Notes: generated by a model from the sequence alone, not told the origin. A stretch of 49,350 nt of DNA from Lachnospiraceae bacterium (GCA_017938405.1 JAGBBP010000005.1:1-49350); one strand, 5' to 3'. Positions 1-9,748 are shown, counted from the first letter of the stretch. Numbers and translations are program-made.

Positions 1-30
1 TCCACCACAGTATTGTCTGCCTAAGCAGAA

Positions 31-104
<74 letters not shown>

Positions 105-174
105 ACATTTTATGCTCCTCGCGGAAGCAAAAAAATTAGGCGATATCCGCCTTTGAAAATCTAAGATTTTCAAA

Positions 175-245
175 AGCGGGTGATGGGAATCGAACCCACG
201 TATCTAGCTTGGAAGGCTAGTGTTCTACCATTGAACTACACCCGC
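175..245 (-). tRNA. tRNA-Gly (anticodon TCC)
   Basis: Minus-strand cloverleaf with acceptor GCGGGTG/CACCCGC, anticodon stem CTAGC/GCTAG around loop CTTCCAA (TCC), and T-loop GGTTCGATTCC. CCA is not encoded. It is the middle gene of the Pro-Gly-Arg cluster. Confidence 0.95.
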
Positions 246-268
246 ATGCCATATTCATCGTCACGGAG

Positions 269-343
269 TCGGGGTGACAGGATTCGAACCTGCGACCTCT
301 TGATCCCAAATCAAGCACTCTAGCCAAACTGAGCCACACCCCG
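269..343 (-). tRNA. tRNA-Pro (anticodon TGG)
   Basis: Minus-strand cloverleaf with acceptor CGGGGTG/CACCCCG, anticodon stem CTTGA/TCAAG around loop TTTGGGA (TGG), and T-loop GGTTCGAATCC. First gene of the tRNA cluster, about 45 nt downstream of the predicted transcription start. Confidence 0.95.
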
Positions 344-392
344 GTCAGAGTTTATTTGGAACCGAGATTCCTTTTTTCGTGACGCAAGACAT

Positions 393-421
393 ATTATATA
401 TGACGATTCTTAAATTGTCAA
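393..421 (-). promoter_or_regulatory. Consensus vegetative promoter of the tRNA-Pro-Gly-Arg cluster
   Basis: Minus strand: TTGACA at 416-421, a 17-bp spacer and TATAAT at 393-398, matching the sigma-A consensus at all 12 positions. The DNA just upstream (422-450) is runs of A and T, like an UP element. The cluster follows directly. Confidence 0.85.
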
Positions 422-502
422 CAACTTTTTGAAAAAAATAAAGTTTTTTCCATGGTCGTCAAATCCCGACAAAAAACCGCCGAAAACAAGCCTTGTGACC
501 AC

Positions 503-985
503 CTATTCCAAGTACTTTATTTCCCAGGTAAGCCCCTTCCCCGGTTTTATTTCCAAAACAGCATAGGTCGGTCTGCGATTTGGCTGCCGCGGTTCCGAAA
601 CACTGCCCGGACATAACACGATTACACCGTACCGTTCGTCTACGGACGGAATGTGGGAATGCCCATGCACCGCAATATCCGCACCCAGATTCTTTGCAGC
701 CCGTGCAATCGTCTCCTTCTCTGTCTTCACCGCATACCGGTGCCCATGAGTCAGAAAGATACGATGGCTGCCAAAGGGTACCATCACCTCCTGGGGAAAA
801 TCTCCGTACCAATCGCAATTTCCTTTTACCGCATACACCGGACAACCGGCCCATTCTTCCACGCGACCGATGCCACCCTGCATATCTCCCGCATGTAACA
901 ATACATCAAAAGGCGCTTCCTTCTCAATAATATCCTGAATCCCGCCGAACCTGCCGTGGGAATCGCTTACAATTACTGCTTTCAC
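503..985 (-). CDS. YfcE/MJ0936-type metallophosphoesterase
   Basis: A 160-residue single-domain calcineurin-like phosphoesterase, probably a dimetal phosphodiesterase of unknown physiological substrate. Visible metal-site motifs are DSH (D8, H10), GD (D34), GNCD (N56), H80 and HGHSH (107-111), which is the full set for the family. Length is typical. The start is GTG at 983-985, with its ribosome site GGAG inside the end of rdgB; only 1 nt separates the two genes, so they are probably translationally coupled. The rdgB-phosphoesterase pairing is common in Firmicutes and Thermotogae. It is the last gene of the eight-gene operon that starts near 10675. No signal peptide, so cytoplasmic. Confidence 0.9.
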   Translation of the reverse strand: MKAVIVSDSHGRFGGIQDIIEKEAPFDVLLHAGDMQGGIGRVEEWAGCPVYAVKGNCDWYGDFPQEVMVPFGSHRIFLTHGHRYAVKTEKETIARAAKNLGADIAVHGHSHIPSVDERYGVIVLCPGSVSEPRQPNRRPTYAVLEIKPGKGLTWEIKYLE

Positions 986-986
986 A

Positions 987-1568
987 CTAAAACTCCTTTT
1001 TCATTTCCCGCAGTGCTTTTGCCCGATGGCTGATTTCATTCTTTTCTTCCATAGAAAGCTCCGCTGTCGTCTTTCCGTACTCCGGCACATAAAAAATCGG
1101 ATCGTAACCGAAACCGTTCTCCCCTGCCGGTTCCTTTGCCAGTACCCCTTCGATGGTAGCACGGCAAACTTTTTCCTTTCCGTCCGGCCATACACAGGCA
1201 ATGGCACAAACGAATCGTGCGGAACGGTCATCTCCTTCCACACCGTCCAATTGATCGATTAAGTATTTGTTCTTTATCTCATACGAAGTATCTTCTCCCA
1301 AAAATCTGGCGGAATAAATCCCCGGAGCCTTGTCAAGATAATCCACCTCAAGACCGGAATCGTCCGCCATGGCAATTTCTCCGGTCAGTTTCGCAATGGT
1401 TCTTGCTTTAATGAGGGCATTTTCTTCAAACGTGGTCCCGTCTTCCACGATATCCGCAATAACCCCCGCTTCTTTCATGGAAACCACTTCATAAGGCAAA
1501 TCACTTAAAATCTCTCTGATTTCTTTCATCTTACCGGCATTCCCGGTTGCAAATATAATTCTGGACAT
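987..1568 (-). CDS. rdgB: RdgB/HAM1 non-canonical purine NTP pyrophosphatase
   Basis: A 193-residue ITPase-family enzyme that hydrolyses dITP/ITP and XTP to the monophosphates and pyrophosphate, keeping deaminated purines out of DNA and RNA. Motifs in order: TGNAGK (8-13) at the N-terminus for nucleotide binding, EDGTTFEENALIKA (42-55), the catalytic ADDSGLEVDYL...APGIYSAR stretch (68-88, D70 probable base) and ISHRAKAL near the C-terminus. Full length for the family. ATG start at 1566-1568 preceded by AGAAGGAG. It lies 23 nt after the amidase gene and 1 nt before the phosphoesterase. Confidence 0.96.
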   Translation of the reverse strand: MSRIIFATGNAGKMKEIREILSDLPYEVVSMKEAGVIADIVEDGTTFEENALIKARTIAKLTGEIAMADDSGLEVDYLDKAPGIYSARFLGEDTSYEIKNKYLIDQLDGVEGDDRSARFVCAIACVWPDGKEKVCRATIEGVLAKEPAGENGFGYDPIFYVPEYGKTTAELSMEEKNEISHRAKALREMKKEF

Positions 1569-1591
1569 TGGATTCTCCTTCTGTTCCTTAT

Positions 1592-2842
1592 TTATTCTAT
1601 CATCTGCTTCGCTTCCGTTTGCCCTAAAGCTTCATAAGCCTCTCCGATTACACGATATATCGCTTCCGCACAGGCTCTCTGGGCCTGATCCGAAGTAAGC
1701 AGGGCCAAATCCTTTGTATTGGACATAAAGCCGAATTCGATTAACGCCATAGGCATGGTACAATACTTGATAATATGCAGATTGGAAGACCGTTCCACCA
1801 GCGGACGTTTCTTTAAACCGGTTCCTTCCGCCACATAAGAGGTGCACAGCTCCGCAAGGTACTCGGAATTAAACGTCTCCCCCGCACCCTGCTTATCACT
1901 GTACATCACCTCTACGCCGTTTACCGAACTGAGGGGATGAGAGTTACAGTGTACACTGATAATCATATCCGCGTGCAATGCATTGATAAATTCCACCCGG
2001 GGAGACAACTCAATCAGAGAATCATCCAGGCGCGTATAATATACCTTCCAGTCTGTCTGGGCATCCAGCAACTCTTTGGCATATTTCACTACGCTTAAGT
2101 TTACATCGGACTCATCCGTTCCGCCACCGCTGGTTCCGGTATCCCGTCCGCCGTGTCCCGCATCGATTACCACAATCTTATCGTACTTCTCATGGGGACG
2201 TACCAGGCTGAAATAATAAAATTCTTCATCTTCCGCCAATGCAATCTCATAGACCGAGTTAAATTCAAGCACCACTTCCGTAATTCCGTTTTTCTCTTTT
2301 AACTCCAGCGAAAGCAGCAAATCCTCTCCCGGGGTCTTCGGCTCCCGCACCAACGGGACATTCTTAAACTCCTCCGGAATAATCACTACCGGCACAATCG
2401 GCGTTCCGGTATATAACGCATCTCCGACCACCCGGTAAATATCCTCCTTTGTCACGGTCCCCCGCATTTGTAGTTTCAGGTTACGATACAACATATCTTC
2501 CGAAACATTCTCTAACACCGCTCCGTTTTTTCGAACCAGCACACAGGAATCTCCTTGCTGCGCGGCAATCTCCGGGACAATAGTTCCGAAAATCCGCGAC
2601 CACGGAGACCCTTCCACATCCGCCGATCCATGTCCTCCGGACAGCAAATCACCGTCGGGCTGCAACGTCTGATCTTCCCCCTCATTCACGGAAGAAGGGG
2701 CTTTGGAACCGTCTGCCATCGCTGCCTGTATTCCGGTCATATCCTGTATTACCGATACACAAAAAAACGCAAGACAAAGTACCATGACAGAAACACAAAA
2801 CTGCCGTACTGCTTTTATTCGGTTATCCGCCATGTCCTTCAC
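1592..2842 (-). CDS. Membrane-anchored N-acetylmuramoyl-L-alanine amidase (Amidase_3)
   Basis: A 416-residue cell-wall hydrolase that should cleave the MurNAc-L-Ala amide bond of peptidoglycan. An N-terminal hydrophobic segment (about 14-33) anchors or exports it. A region without recognised fold (about 85-215) precedes the zinc amidase domain: VVIDAGHGG (H230), E244, SVHCNSH (H298) and LIEFGFMSN (catalytic E369), so all ligands are present. No SPOR, LysM or SH3 binding domain is seen, so wall targeting may depend on the middle region or on partners. It starts 7 nt after the coiled-coil membrane gene and belongs to the same operon, which suggests the uncharacterised upstream module acts at the envelope. 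Confidence 0.92.
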   Translation of the reverse strand: MKDMADNRIKAVRQFCVSVMVLCLAFFCVSVIQDMTGIQAAMADGSKAPSSVNEGEDQTLQPDGDLLSGGHGSADVEGSPWSRIFGTIVPEIAAQQGDSCVLVRKNGAVLENVSEDMLYRNLKLQMRGTVTKEDIYRVVGDALYTGTPIVPVVIIPEEFKNVPLVREPKTPGEDLLLSLELKEKNGITEVVLEFNSVYEIALAEDEEFYYFSLVRPHEKYDKIVVIDAGHGGRDTGTSGGGTDESDVNLSVVKYAKELLDAQTDWKVYYTRLDDSLIELSPRVEFINALHADMIISVHCNSHPLSSVNGVEVMYSDKQGAGETFNSEYLAELCTSYVAEGTGLKKRPLVERSSNLHIIKYCTMPMALIEFGFMSNTKDLALLTSDQAQRACAEAIYRVIGEAYEALGQTEAKQMIE

Positions 2843-2849
2843 CGCCTTT

Positions 2850-4010
2850 CTACATTTTATGTAGCAACCTGTACCGTTCCAACAACAGTTTTACCTCGCT
2901 CACATATTCCGGATGTTCCTTCACAAACCGGATAATCGCCATCTCGTTGCTCTCTTTTTGCTTAATATTATAATCGATATGCTCTCTGAGCTTTTGGCGT
3001 CGTACATTCAAACTGTGACGCACCTCAACCATTTCATTCTTGTCCACCAGTGCCTGGGGCTGCATCACCCAGATTCCGGCATCCACAACGCCCACGCGGC
3101 GAAGCTCCCGGATAATGGAATTGCGGTGTACCTCCTGCTGACGCTGATTTCTGCGGAACTGCTCTTCCTCCGCACAAATCCGCAAATACTCTTTCCACAT
3201 AGTTTCCAACTGCATGGAACTGGACGCATGATATTTCTCATAAGCATAGTCAATGGCCCAGGTACAATTCACATAGCGCAGCTTTATTTTGTTCTCTACC
3301 GTAATAACTTTGTTCCGTTTTAATTCCGCCACTTTCATATTATAGAGATTCTTCCGGGTGGAAACCACTACATACATGGCAAATAAAAGAGCCGCAATTA
3401 CCGTCAAAAGAAACGGAATCCGCAAATCTTTTCCGGTCTTTACACTGATTGCATAAAACAATACCATAAAGGATACGGCTCCCACACCGATTCCGATCAT
3501 CAGTTTTTTCAAAAATTCATTCCGGTCAAGGCACTCTTCCTGTTCCATCTGATACGCCGACTTCTCTCCGGACAAAAACTTCATCTTTCCTTCGATTTCT
3601 CTTTGGCGAGCTTCTTCCTCCCGTAACCATTTTATGGTATCCGGAATCTCATCCTCATGCAAAGAAAAGAAACCCTTCTGGCTTTCGGAAATCGCCGGTT
3701 CTTTCTTGCCGATGCGTTCCTTTTCGCTTTCCAACGTAAGCAAACTCTTCGCTGCCGCTTCCACTTCCGCTTTACTGTTTCCCGACAACATCTCGATTTT
3801 TTGCACATCCGCAAGATACGTAGTCACCAGACCGTATTCATTTTTGGCCTGCTCGCTTTGGAATACCGCTTCGTCAATCAGTTCCCCGCATTCTTTATAG
3901 AAGGCCTGTCGCACCGCTTCATCCGTAACATCGCCGGAAACGCCAGCCTGCGGTATACTTACGGCTTTTTTATTCTGTTTTTTCTTTTTGAACCATGAAA
4001 ACAAGCCCAT
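2850..4010 (-). CDS. Unknown membrane protein with coiled coils
   Basis: A 386-residue protein I do not recognise. It begins with a short amphipathic start (MGLFSWFKKKK) that could contact the membrane, followed by charged helical sequence with heptad character (about 30-165), two hydrophobic segments forming a probable hairpin (about 170-189 and 198-217), and a second charged helical region to the end. Both long flanks are therefore probably cytoplasmic. The Lys/Glu/Gln-rich composition fits coiled coils. It lies 20 nt after the TPR-like gene and 7 nt before the amidase gene. Its likely role is to connect the cytoplasmic scaffold-like proteins of this operon to the membrane; that is inference only. 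Confidence 0.75.
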   Translation of the reverse strand: MGLFSWFKKKKQNKKAVSIPQAGVSGDVTDEAVRQAFYKECGELIDEAVFQSEQAKNEYGLVTTYLADVQKIEMLSGNSKAEVEAAAKSLLTLESEKERIGKKEPAISESQKGFFSLHEDEIPDTIKWLREEEARQREIEGKMKFLSGEKSAYQMEQEECLDRNEFLKKLMIGIGVGAVSFMVLFYAISVKTGKDLRIPFLLTVIAALLFAMYVVVSTRKNLYNMKVAELKRNKVITVENKIKLRYVNCTWAIDYAYEKYHASSSMQLETMWKEYLRICAEEEQFRRNQRQQEVHRNSIIRELRRVGVVDAGIWVMQPQALVDKNEMVEVRHSLNVRRQKLREHIDYNIKQKESNEMAIIRFVKEHPEYVSEVKLLLERYRLLHKM

Positions 4011-4030
4011 TACAATCCCTCATCTTTTCC

Positions 4031-4867
4031 TTACATATTGTCCAATCGATATTGTTTCTTAAACTCCGTCAACAGAGCCTTGGTTGCCTGCCGGTATTCG
4101 CCGAGCTGTCCGTCCGCCAACAGTTTTTTCATTTGTAAAAGTTCCTGATACTCCGGCGATTCTCCCGCTTCTACCATGCTTTCAAATAACATGGCATCCA
4201 TTTCGGTACGCATATACTCTGTCACTTCATACCGGTCAAGGGCGGATAAATACTCGTTATTCTTCTGTGCCAGACGAAGGGCAATCAGATAGGAACGAAG
4301 AGAATCCTGGCTTCTGTTCTTCTCATAAGCTTCCGCAAAATGTCCGGCCGCACTCCCCGCTCCCGTAATATGAAGTTCGCAAATCGCCAGATTATGATAT
4401 ACATTCCCGGCCGCCACCTCCGGCATACCGTTCTCTTTTCGTTCCCGCAGCAAACGCTCATATACCGCCATAGCCTCCCGGTAATTCCGGTGCTCCAGAT
4501 AAACATCTGCCTTTGCTTTTTGCTTCTGCCAGAATTTTAACTCCTGCAAACGCTCCAGACCTTGCAAATACTCCTCCACTTCCTCTTCCGTATACATGGC
4601 CGTGGCATCAAACAATACGGTTGCATACTCTTTTAAGCCGGCTTCGGAAGCCTTCAGTACCCGTAATCGTGTTGCAATTTCGGGCAAATTCAGTTCCTTC
4701 TCGAAATATTCCGGCAAAGCATCCTCCCGCACATAATCTTCCGCAGTTGTCATATGGTGATACAAATAGTAACAAATCTCCTCCGCAGAATACAGGCATT
4801 TACTCACACTATGCAGTCGCAGGGGAACCCTGCTTCGTTTCCCGGAACACACAATCACTCTTGCCAT
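4031..4867 (-). CDS. Unknown TPR-like helical protein
   Basis: A 278-residue soluble protein of unknown function. The N-terminus has a basic RVPLRLHSVSKCLYSAEEIC stretch (13-32), unlike the rest. The remainder is helical, with TPR-like helix pairs at about 118-148 (ADVYLEHRNYREAMAVYERLL) and 153-185 (GNVYHNLAICELH...GHFAEAYEKN). No signal peptide or membrane segment. ATG start with a clear AGGAGGGG ribosome site. It sits between the actin-fold-like gene (26 nt) and the membrane coiled-coil gene (20 nt). The TPR units suggest a protein-protein adaptor, probably binding its operon partners. Confidence 0.75.
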   Translation of the reverse strand: MARVIVCSGKRSRVPLRLHSVSKCLYSAEEICYYLYHHMTTAEDYVREDALPEYFEKELNLPEIATRLRVLKASEAGLKEYATVLFDATAMYTEEEVEEYLQGLERLQELKFWQKQKAKADVYLEHRNYREAMAVYERLLRERKENGMPEVAAGNVYHNLAICELHITGAGSAAGHFAEAYEKNRSQDSLRSYLIALRLAQKNNEYLSALDRYEVTEYMRTEMDAMLFESMVEAGESPEYQELLQMKKLLADGQLGEYRQATKALLTEFKKQYRLDNM

Positions 4868-4893
4868 AAAGATTCCCCTCCTTTCCGGTATCC

Positions 4894-6162
4894 TTATTTA
4901 AACTCCCATTGGGAAAAATCAATCAATTCCTCATAAATCCGGTATTCCGAAGGATAAAACTCCCCGAATCCGGTTTCTTTTAACTGAATTACCATTATAT
5001 CTTTTTTTGCAAAGAACAAACGCACCAGATAACGATTGGTACGGTCTCCCCGCAAATCCGCAATTTTCGGAGCAATCCGGATTTGCACCGGTTCCGCAGC
5101 TCCCGCTTGTAAAATCCGGAAGCTTAATTTGTCGGTGGCATCCAAAAGCACCTCAACCTCTGCATTTATCTTTCGATAGGACTCTCCGATTCTTGCCAGC
5201 AATACATTTTCTTCCCCGCTTGCGGTTTCCGCAACCATGGACACATCTACCGTAATCTGCCCCGGTGTCAACAAAGCAAAATCCACATTCTGCTCCTGAC
5301 GGAACACCTCCGCCCCTGCGTAACAGGCTCCCTGGGTATACAAATTCTGACCACGGAACACGCGTCGTCCTCCGGAAAGCAAACGAAGCACGTCCGAAAC
5401 CCATTCTCCTTCGAAGCCTCTACCGGTTACAAACAAAGAGGCGACTCTTTGCTGCAATGCCATTCCTGCCAGTCGTTCAAAGGTCAAAGCCCGTCGTTCG
5501 GTCTCGCCTTCTTCCACAAAACCCGGCGGAATAATTTCGGAATAGTCCTTATAATCCGCCAGTAACAATCGCCTTCCTCCAGCAATCCGGCATTCCATAA
5601 AATAAAACAACAGCCCGTCCGCCGTATAATCAAACACCGCCGAACCGTTTTTCCAAAGTCCTTCCTCCTGGCGGATTACAAAGTGCAAAAACGCCTCCAG
5701 ATGACTTAATACAAGATACCGTCCGGAAATAAACTCCGCCTGGTCCAAAATATCGGAAAGCATTTTCTTTACAAACTCTCTGGTCCCCGCCTCTTCACAG
5801 GTAACCGCTACAAAACCGATTTCCTGCGGTTCAAACCGTTCTCTGATTTTATTAAACAGCAAAGCAAGATAACATACCAATAATTCCCTGCCGGAAAAAG
5901 CCAGACCCGCCGCATGCACCGTTTCACCCTTTACGGCCGCCCGGAAAAAAGATGTGATTTGTGTGGACCCGTCGCGGTTATCCGCTCCGATGCTCCATTC
6001 CCCATCCGTTCCCAAGTGCAGGACCGTAGGCAAATACTCTCTCCCGGTATGGACATCAAAAGAAACCGTATCCGGTTCCGCGGCATGCGGACGCATTACG
6101 GTTATCTGTGTAATATCATCACACAAATCTATTCCCAATACCAGTTTCGCTGTCTCCTGCAT
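4894..6162 (-). CDS. Actin/Hsp70-fold-like protein with degenerate nucleotide motifs (DUF5716-like)
   Basis: A 422-residue protein that appears to carry an ASKHA (actin/Hsp70/sugar kinase) fold. Residues 7-22 (LVLGIDLCDDITQITV) resemble the phosphate-1 hairpin, 175-187 (AVFDYTADGLLFY) the phosphate-2 loop with the usual glycines mostly missing, and 243-260 (LFVTGRGFEGEWVSDVLR) the adenosine motif. YLPTVLHL near 43-50 and the opening strands look Hsp70-like. A strand-rich C-terminal part (about 295-422) may be a separate domain. From memory it matches Clostridia proteins with DUF5716; this was not searched. ATP binding is uncertain because the loops are degenerate. It follows the 1193-residue gene by 4 nt, with its ribosome site inside that gene, so equal co-expression is likely. 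Confidence 0.8.
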   Translation of the reverse strand: MQETAKLVLGIDLCDDITQITVMRPHAAEPDTVSFDVHTGREYLPTVLHLGTDGEWSIGADNRDGSTQITSFFRAAVKGETVHAAGLAFSGRELLVCYLALLFNKIRERFEPQEIGFVAVTCEEAGTREFVKKMLSDILDQAEFISGRYLVLSHLEAFLHFVIRQEEGLWKNGSAVFDYTADGLLFYFMECRIAGGRRLLLADYKDYSEIIPPGFVEEGETERRALTFERLAGMALQQRVASLFVTGRGFEGEWVSDVLRLLSGGRRVFRGQNLYTQGACYAGAEVFRQEQNVDFALLTPGQITVDVSMVAETASGEENVLLARIGESYRKINAEVEVLLDATDKLSFRILQAGAAEPVQIRIAPKIADLRGDRTNRYLVRLFFAKKDIMVIQLKETGFGEFYPSEYRIYEELIDFSQWEFK

Positions 6163-6166
6163 TTTT

Positions 6167-9100
6167 CTACTCCTTTATCGGTGTAAACAATCGGTTGACG
6201 GTATATTCCATCCGATAATAATTCTCCAACATATCTATGGTTGTCTTTTCATCGTTCATGTCCTGGGCCGTCAAAATCAAATTAATCTGACCGTACTTCG
6301 TAGTCTCGTCATGTACTTTTACCGTATCGATTTCACGGTAAAAACTCTCGGTTATTTGAGACTCTCCTTCCCGTTCTTCGGTTATATAATACTGTAAGAC
6401 TTCCTGATAGAACAAAATAAACTCCTTCACAAAGATACCGTATCCCGCATGATGCATCTCTTCCTTGTGAAATTGTTCCGTATCGTCATTGTCGTACAAA
6501 TAAGAAATCATTACTTTATGCTTCGGATTGGTCCTGTATTCCACATAAATTTTATCTTCCATACACGGCGGAAGTGTTGCTTTTCCTTCAAATTCCGCAA
6601 AGAACGGGTAAATGATTCCCTTCTCCGCAAACAATCGCATGCTGTATTCCGCATACCGACTTTGCGTCTCGGACAATGTTTCTTTTTCTGCGTAATTTTT
6701 CAAAACCGCCAGACGACAAATGTCGTTCTCTTCCTCTGCCTCGTCGCGAATCATATCCAACACCTCCGGCTGTAACTCGCAACCCAACAGGAAACACCGG
6801 TATGCCGCCTGGGAAAGGTAAGCCCGTACCAATTTCGGATTCCCTTTCCGCTTCGTGTAGCTTAAAAATACCCGGTGAGCCTCCGGAACATAACTGCCCG
6901 CAAACAAAATCTGTGCCAGTAAACGTTCCTCCAACACCTCGGTTTGTAATTCCAACTCCGTTGCACTCTGCCAAATCCGGAACATCTCCTCCGTGGTGCC
7001 GAAGAAAAAGTTAACCAGATATTCCACTACGCTTTCGTTGTATTTTCCGTCCAAAAACACTTGACGGCAAAGCAACAATAACATATCGTTTTGTTCCCCG
7101 TCGCACTGCAATAACATCCGTTCGCATAAACGCAACAAACGTTTCGCAGGAACACCGTCCATACCGTATTTTTTCAGGGCATCCAGTGCCAGATCATACC
7201 GTCCGCGTACAATCAGCAGGTCTATCATATACACCCGCTCCTCTTTGCCGCAAAAATCCAGATTCAACTTGGAAAGGTAGCCATCCATCAGATCCCCTTG
7301 GTAATTATCGTAGCAGTAACGAATAAGCGCATGCAGTTCCCGTTGACGGAACTCCTCCTGCAGGCCGTCCACGTGTACAATTCGCTTACTCAGCTCTATG
7401 GAATCCACGCCTACCGTGCGGAAATTATGTACTTTCTCCAACAGATTCAACAGAAGAATCCGATTCTCGCCCGCCAGTTCGTAGCAACGGGAAATCAATT
7501 CTTCTTCATGCAGCAGCCGGGTAATACGACAATCGCCTGTCGGCAGATAACGATTCCCTTCCGCATCCAAAAGAACCGGCTTTGCATCCTCGGTATACAT
7601 GCAAATCAACGCGCTGCCGTTCTTTAACGGCACAACACATTCCTGCTCCTCTTCTTTGTGTAACACCGCAACCGCGGTCATTTCTTTGTTATCGCACTCC
7701 ACCTGATAGGTAAACAGCAACCGCGGCAATTGTGCCGCCAATTCCGCATCCAATAAAGAACTGCGTAAAATCTCCCCGTAAACAATCGCCAGATTCCGGT
7801 CGATTCTACCCTCTTTTATGCAATTCACGGCATACTGTTCCATCCGTTTTAAATACGTCCGGTAAAAAGAACTTAACGCTTCTTTATTCTTCACGATATA
7901 TGCATACAAAAAAGCACAATACGGTTCTTCCAATTCATTTCCGTAAATGAAGTACAAAAGTACCGACTGATCGATTTTCGTCAACAGATTACATTCGCAG
8001 GTATAAATATAATACTCCTGTAATAACGGAATCCGTAACTGCAGTGCACAGGCATCCGCAAAATAACTGTGATACTTTTTCTCCCGTATTCCGTTCGCAA
8101 TCAAAAGCGTACACAGTGCCTGTAGCGTATCCCGCTGCCCATACTGCTTATACGCCAAACCAAGGCATCCGATCAGCACTTTTCCGCCGGCCTTCTCCTG
8201 TAACGCGAGAATAGAAAACTGTAACACGGTTTCCTTTTGCAACATTTCGTTCTTTAAACCAAACCGCAATACCTGTAACTCAAACTCGCCTAACTGCTTT
8301 AATAACGCCGGCTCCTCATTCCAAAGCACCGCCGCCTCAAAATACAAAAGAGGACTCCGGTTGCCTCTGCGGAACCGCTCTTCCAGTTCTGCCAAATGTT
8401 GCATTCTGCCGTTCTCGCTGCGCTTATCCGTATATAAATGGAACCATAACAATAATCCGCTGTCTTTATACTGCTCCGCCAGCAATTTAATCTGTGCCGC
8501 ATATGCCCTTACGTCTTCTGCGTTTTTCTGGCGCATTGCCTCCAGATAGCACATCGCCCCCAGCAATTCTCCGCTTACCCGTTCCCGTTCCACCCGGGCC
8601 TTCAGCTGATTGATTTCCGTTTCCGCAAATTTTTCCTTCCGTCCGATTAAAGCAAGATATGCCCTGTACATCTGATACGCCAGTTCTTTCTTGCGTCTTA
8701 TGCCCTCGTCAAACAGATTCTCCTGTAACCGGAGCAACAACAAATCAACCATACTCTCTGCTTCCGCGATATAGCTTCCCGCTTTTACCCGGCCTAACCG
8801 GAAATCAAAATAGCGTGCAAACAACTTGCTCTCCAAAACATGAAACCCGTGACGTTTTCTTTCTTCTTCCCTGGCCGTCCGTTCACAGATACAAGTCACG
8901 TCAATCGTAATGCACCGGTGCGGCGTCTTTAAGAAAATTCTTCCGTAATGGTTCCCTTCCGCCAAAGAGGCGCCGTCTACCGCCACTTCCAGAATACAAC
9001 GGTTTCCGTTAAAGCTCTCGGAAATAAGCTTCTTCGAAGATACCAGAAAAAAGTCTCCTTCCGTTTCTACGGAAACATCCGCATAGCCCCAGGTATCTTT

Positions 9101-9748
9101 GGTAACCACAATGCGCTCCATAACCGCCTTATCCCCCGGTTCAAAACGAAGTGTACTCTTATCCGCTTTTATCTGAATCGGTGCTTTCTTTTTGGTATAT
9201 ACCAAAAACTCTTCCAACGCACGGTCAACCGAGCGGCTTTTTCGCAACTGACGGTACAACGTAGCCGCTTCTTCCCGTTCACCGAGAACCGTGGTCACAA
9301 ACCGTTCGTCCGAAAAAATCTTCTTTGCCTCATACCAGTCACTTTGGGCCAGACCCGCAAACTGGAACAAATCCCGGATTTCTCCCTCCGAGGACACGCA
9401 ACATACCGGCACCACTTTTATGACAAACGGAAGTAACACTTCTCCGAACTCACTGACAATTGTAATATTTCCTCTGCGAACCTCCCCTACCGTCAAATAA
9501 GTTCCGTCCACCGTGTAATTAATTTCATTTTCGGTCCCTACAAACTGGTGCTCTTTTAATTGCAATACCTCATCGGAAGAATAAAGAACTCCTTTCATCA
9601 CGGACATTTCGCGATTACCTACCGAAAAAACGCCGCAAAAAACCTCTCCCGGGGAGACCTCCACAGAAAGCATCTCCTCGGAAAGTAAAATTTCCGGCTG
9701 TTCGTATTCAAAAACCCCTTTTGCTAATCGCTCAATTTTATCCTTCAC
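6167..9748 (-). CDS. Giant helical-repeat scaffold-like protein (DUF5717-like)
   Basis: A 1193-residue soluble protein with no signal peptide or membrane segment. The N-terminal part contains two strand-rich, Ig-like regions: about 20-125 (SVEVSPGEVFCGVFSVGN...) and about 195-290 (STLRFEPGDKAVMERIVV...). The remaining 850 residues or so are almost entirely amphipathic helices, as in TPR, HEAT or clathrin-type solenoids. From memory it corresponds to the Clostridia family with DUF5717; function unknown. GTG start at 9746-9748 with a weak GGTGA ribosome site, 24 nt after the preceding gene; no better start is visible. The next gene starts 4 nt downstream. By architecture a large assembly platform, perhaps for the actin-fold partner. 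Confidence 0.82.
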   Translation of the reverse strand: MKDKIERLAKGVFEYEQPEILLSEEMLSVEVSPGEVFCGVFSVGNREMSVMKGVLYSSDEVLQLKEHQFVGTENEINYTVDGTYLTVGEVRRGNITIVSEFGEVLLPFVIKVVPVCCVSSEGEIRDLFQFAGLAQSDWYEAKKIFSDERFVTTVLGEREEAATLYRQLRKSRSVDRALEEFLVYTKKKAPIQIKADKSTLRFEPGDKAVMERIVVTKDTWGYADVSVETEGDFFLVSSKKLISESFNGNRCILEVAVDGASLAEGNHYGRIFLKTPHRCITIDVTCICERTAREEERKRHGFHVLESKLFARYFDFRLGRVKAGSYIAEAESMVDLLLLRLQENLFDEGIRRKKELAYQMYRAYLALIGRKEKFAETEINQLKARVERERVSGELLGAMCYLEAMRQKNAEDVRAYAAQIKLLAEQYKDSGLLLWFHLYTDKRSENGRMQHLAELEERFRRGNRSPLLYFEAAVLWNEEPALLKQLGEFELQVLRFGLKNEMLQKETVLQFSILALQEKAGGKVLIGCLGLAYKQYGQRDTLQALCTLLIANGIREKKYHSYFADACALQLRIPLLQEYYIYTCECNLLTKIDQSVLLYFIYGNELEEPYCAFLYAYIVKNKEALSSFYRTYLKRMEQYAVNCIKEGRIDRNLAIVYGEILRSSLLDAELAAQLPRLLFTYQVECDNKEMTAVAVLHKEEEQECVVPLKNGSALICMYTEDAKPVLLDAEGNRYLPTGDCRITRLLHEEELISRCYELAGENRILLLNLLEKVHNFRTVGVDSIELSKRIVHVDGLQEEFRQRELHALIRYCYDNYQGDLMDGYLSKLNLDFCGKEERVYMIDLLIVRGRYDLALDALKKYGMDGVPAKRLLRLCERMLLQCDGEQNDMLLLLCRQVFLDGKYNESVVEYLVNFFFGTTEEMFRIWQSATELELQTEVLEERLLAQILFAGSYVPEAHRVFLSYTKRKGNPKLVRAYLSQAAYRCFLLGCELQPEVLDMIRDEAEEENDICRLAVLKNYAEKETLSETQSRYAEYSMRLFAEKGIIYPFFAEFEGKATLPPCMEDKIYVEYRTNPKHKVMISYLYDNDDTEQFHKEEMHHAGYGIFVKEFILFYQEVLQYYITEEREGESQITESFYREIDTVKVHDETTKYGQINLILTAQDMNDEKTTIDMLENYYRMEYTVNRLFTPIKE

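Noticed and set aside
1..30. A fourth tRNA at the left edge of the window
   Set aside because: Only a short TCTGC/GCAGA hairpin is visible; no tRNA arms can be built from the bases available.
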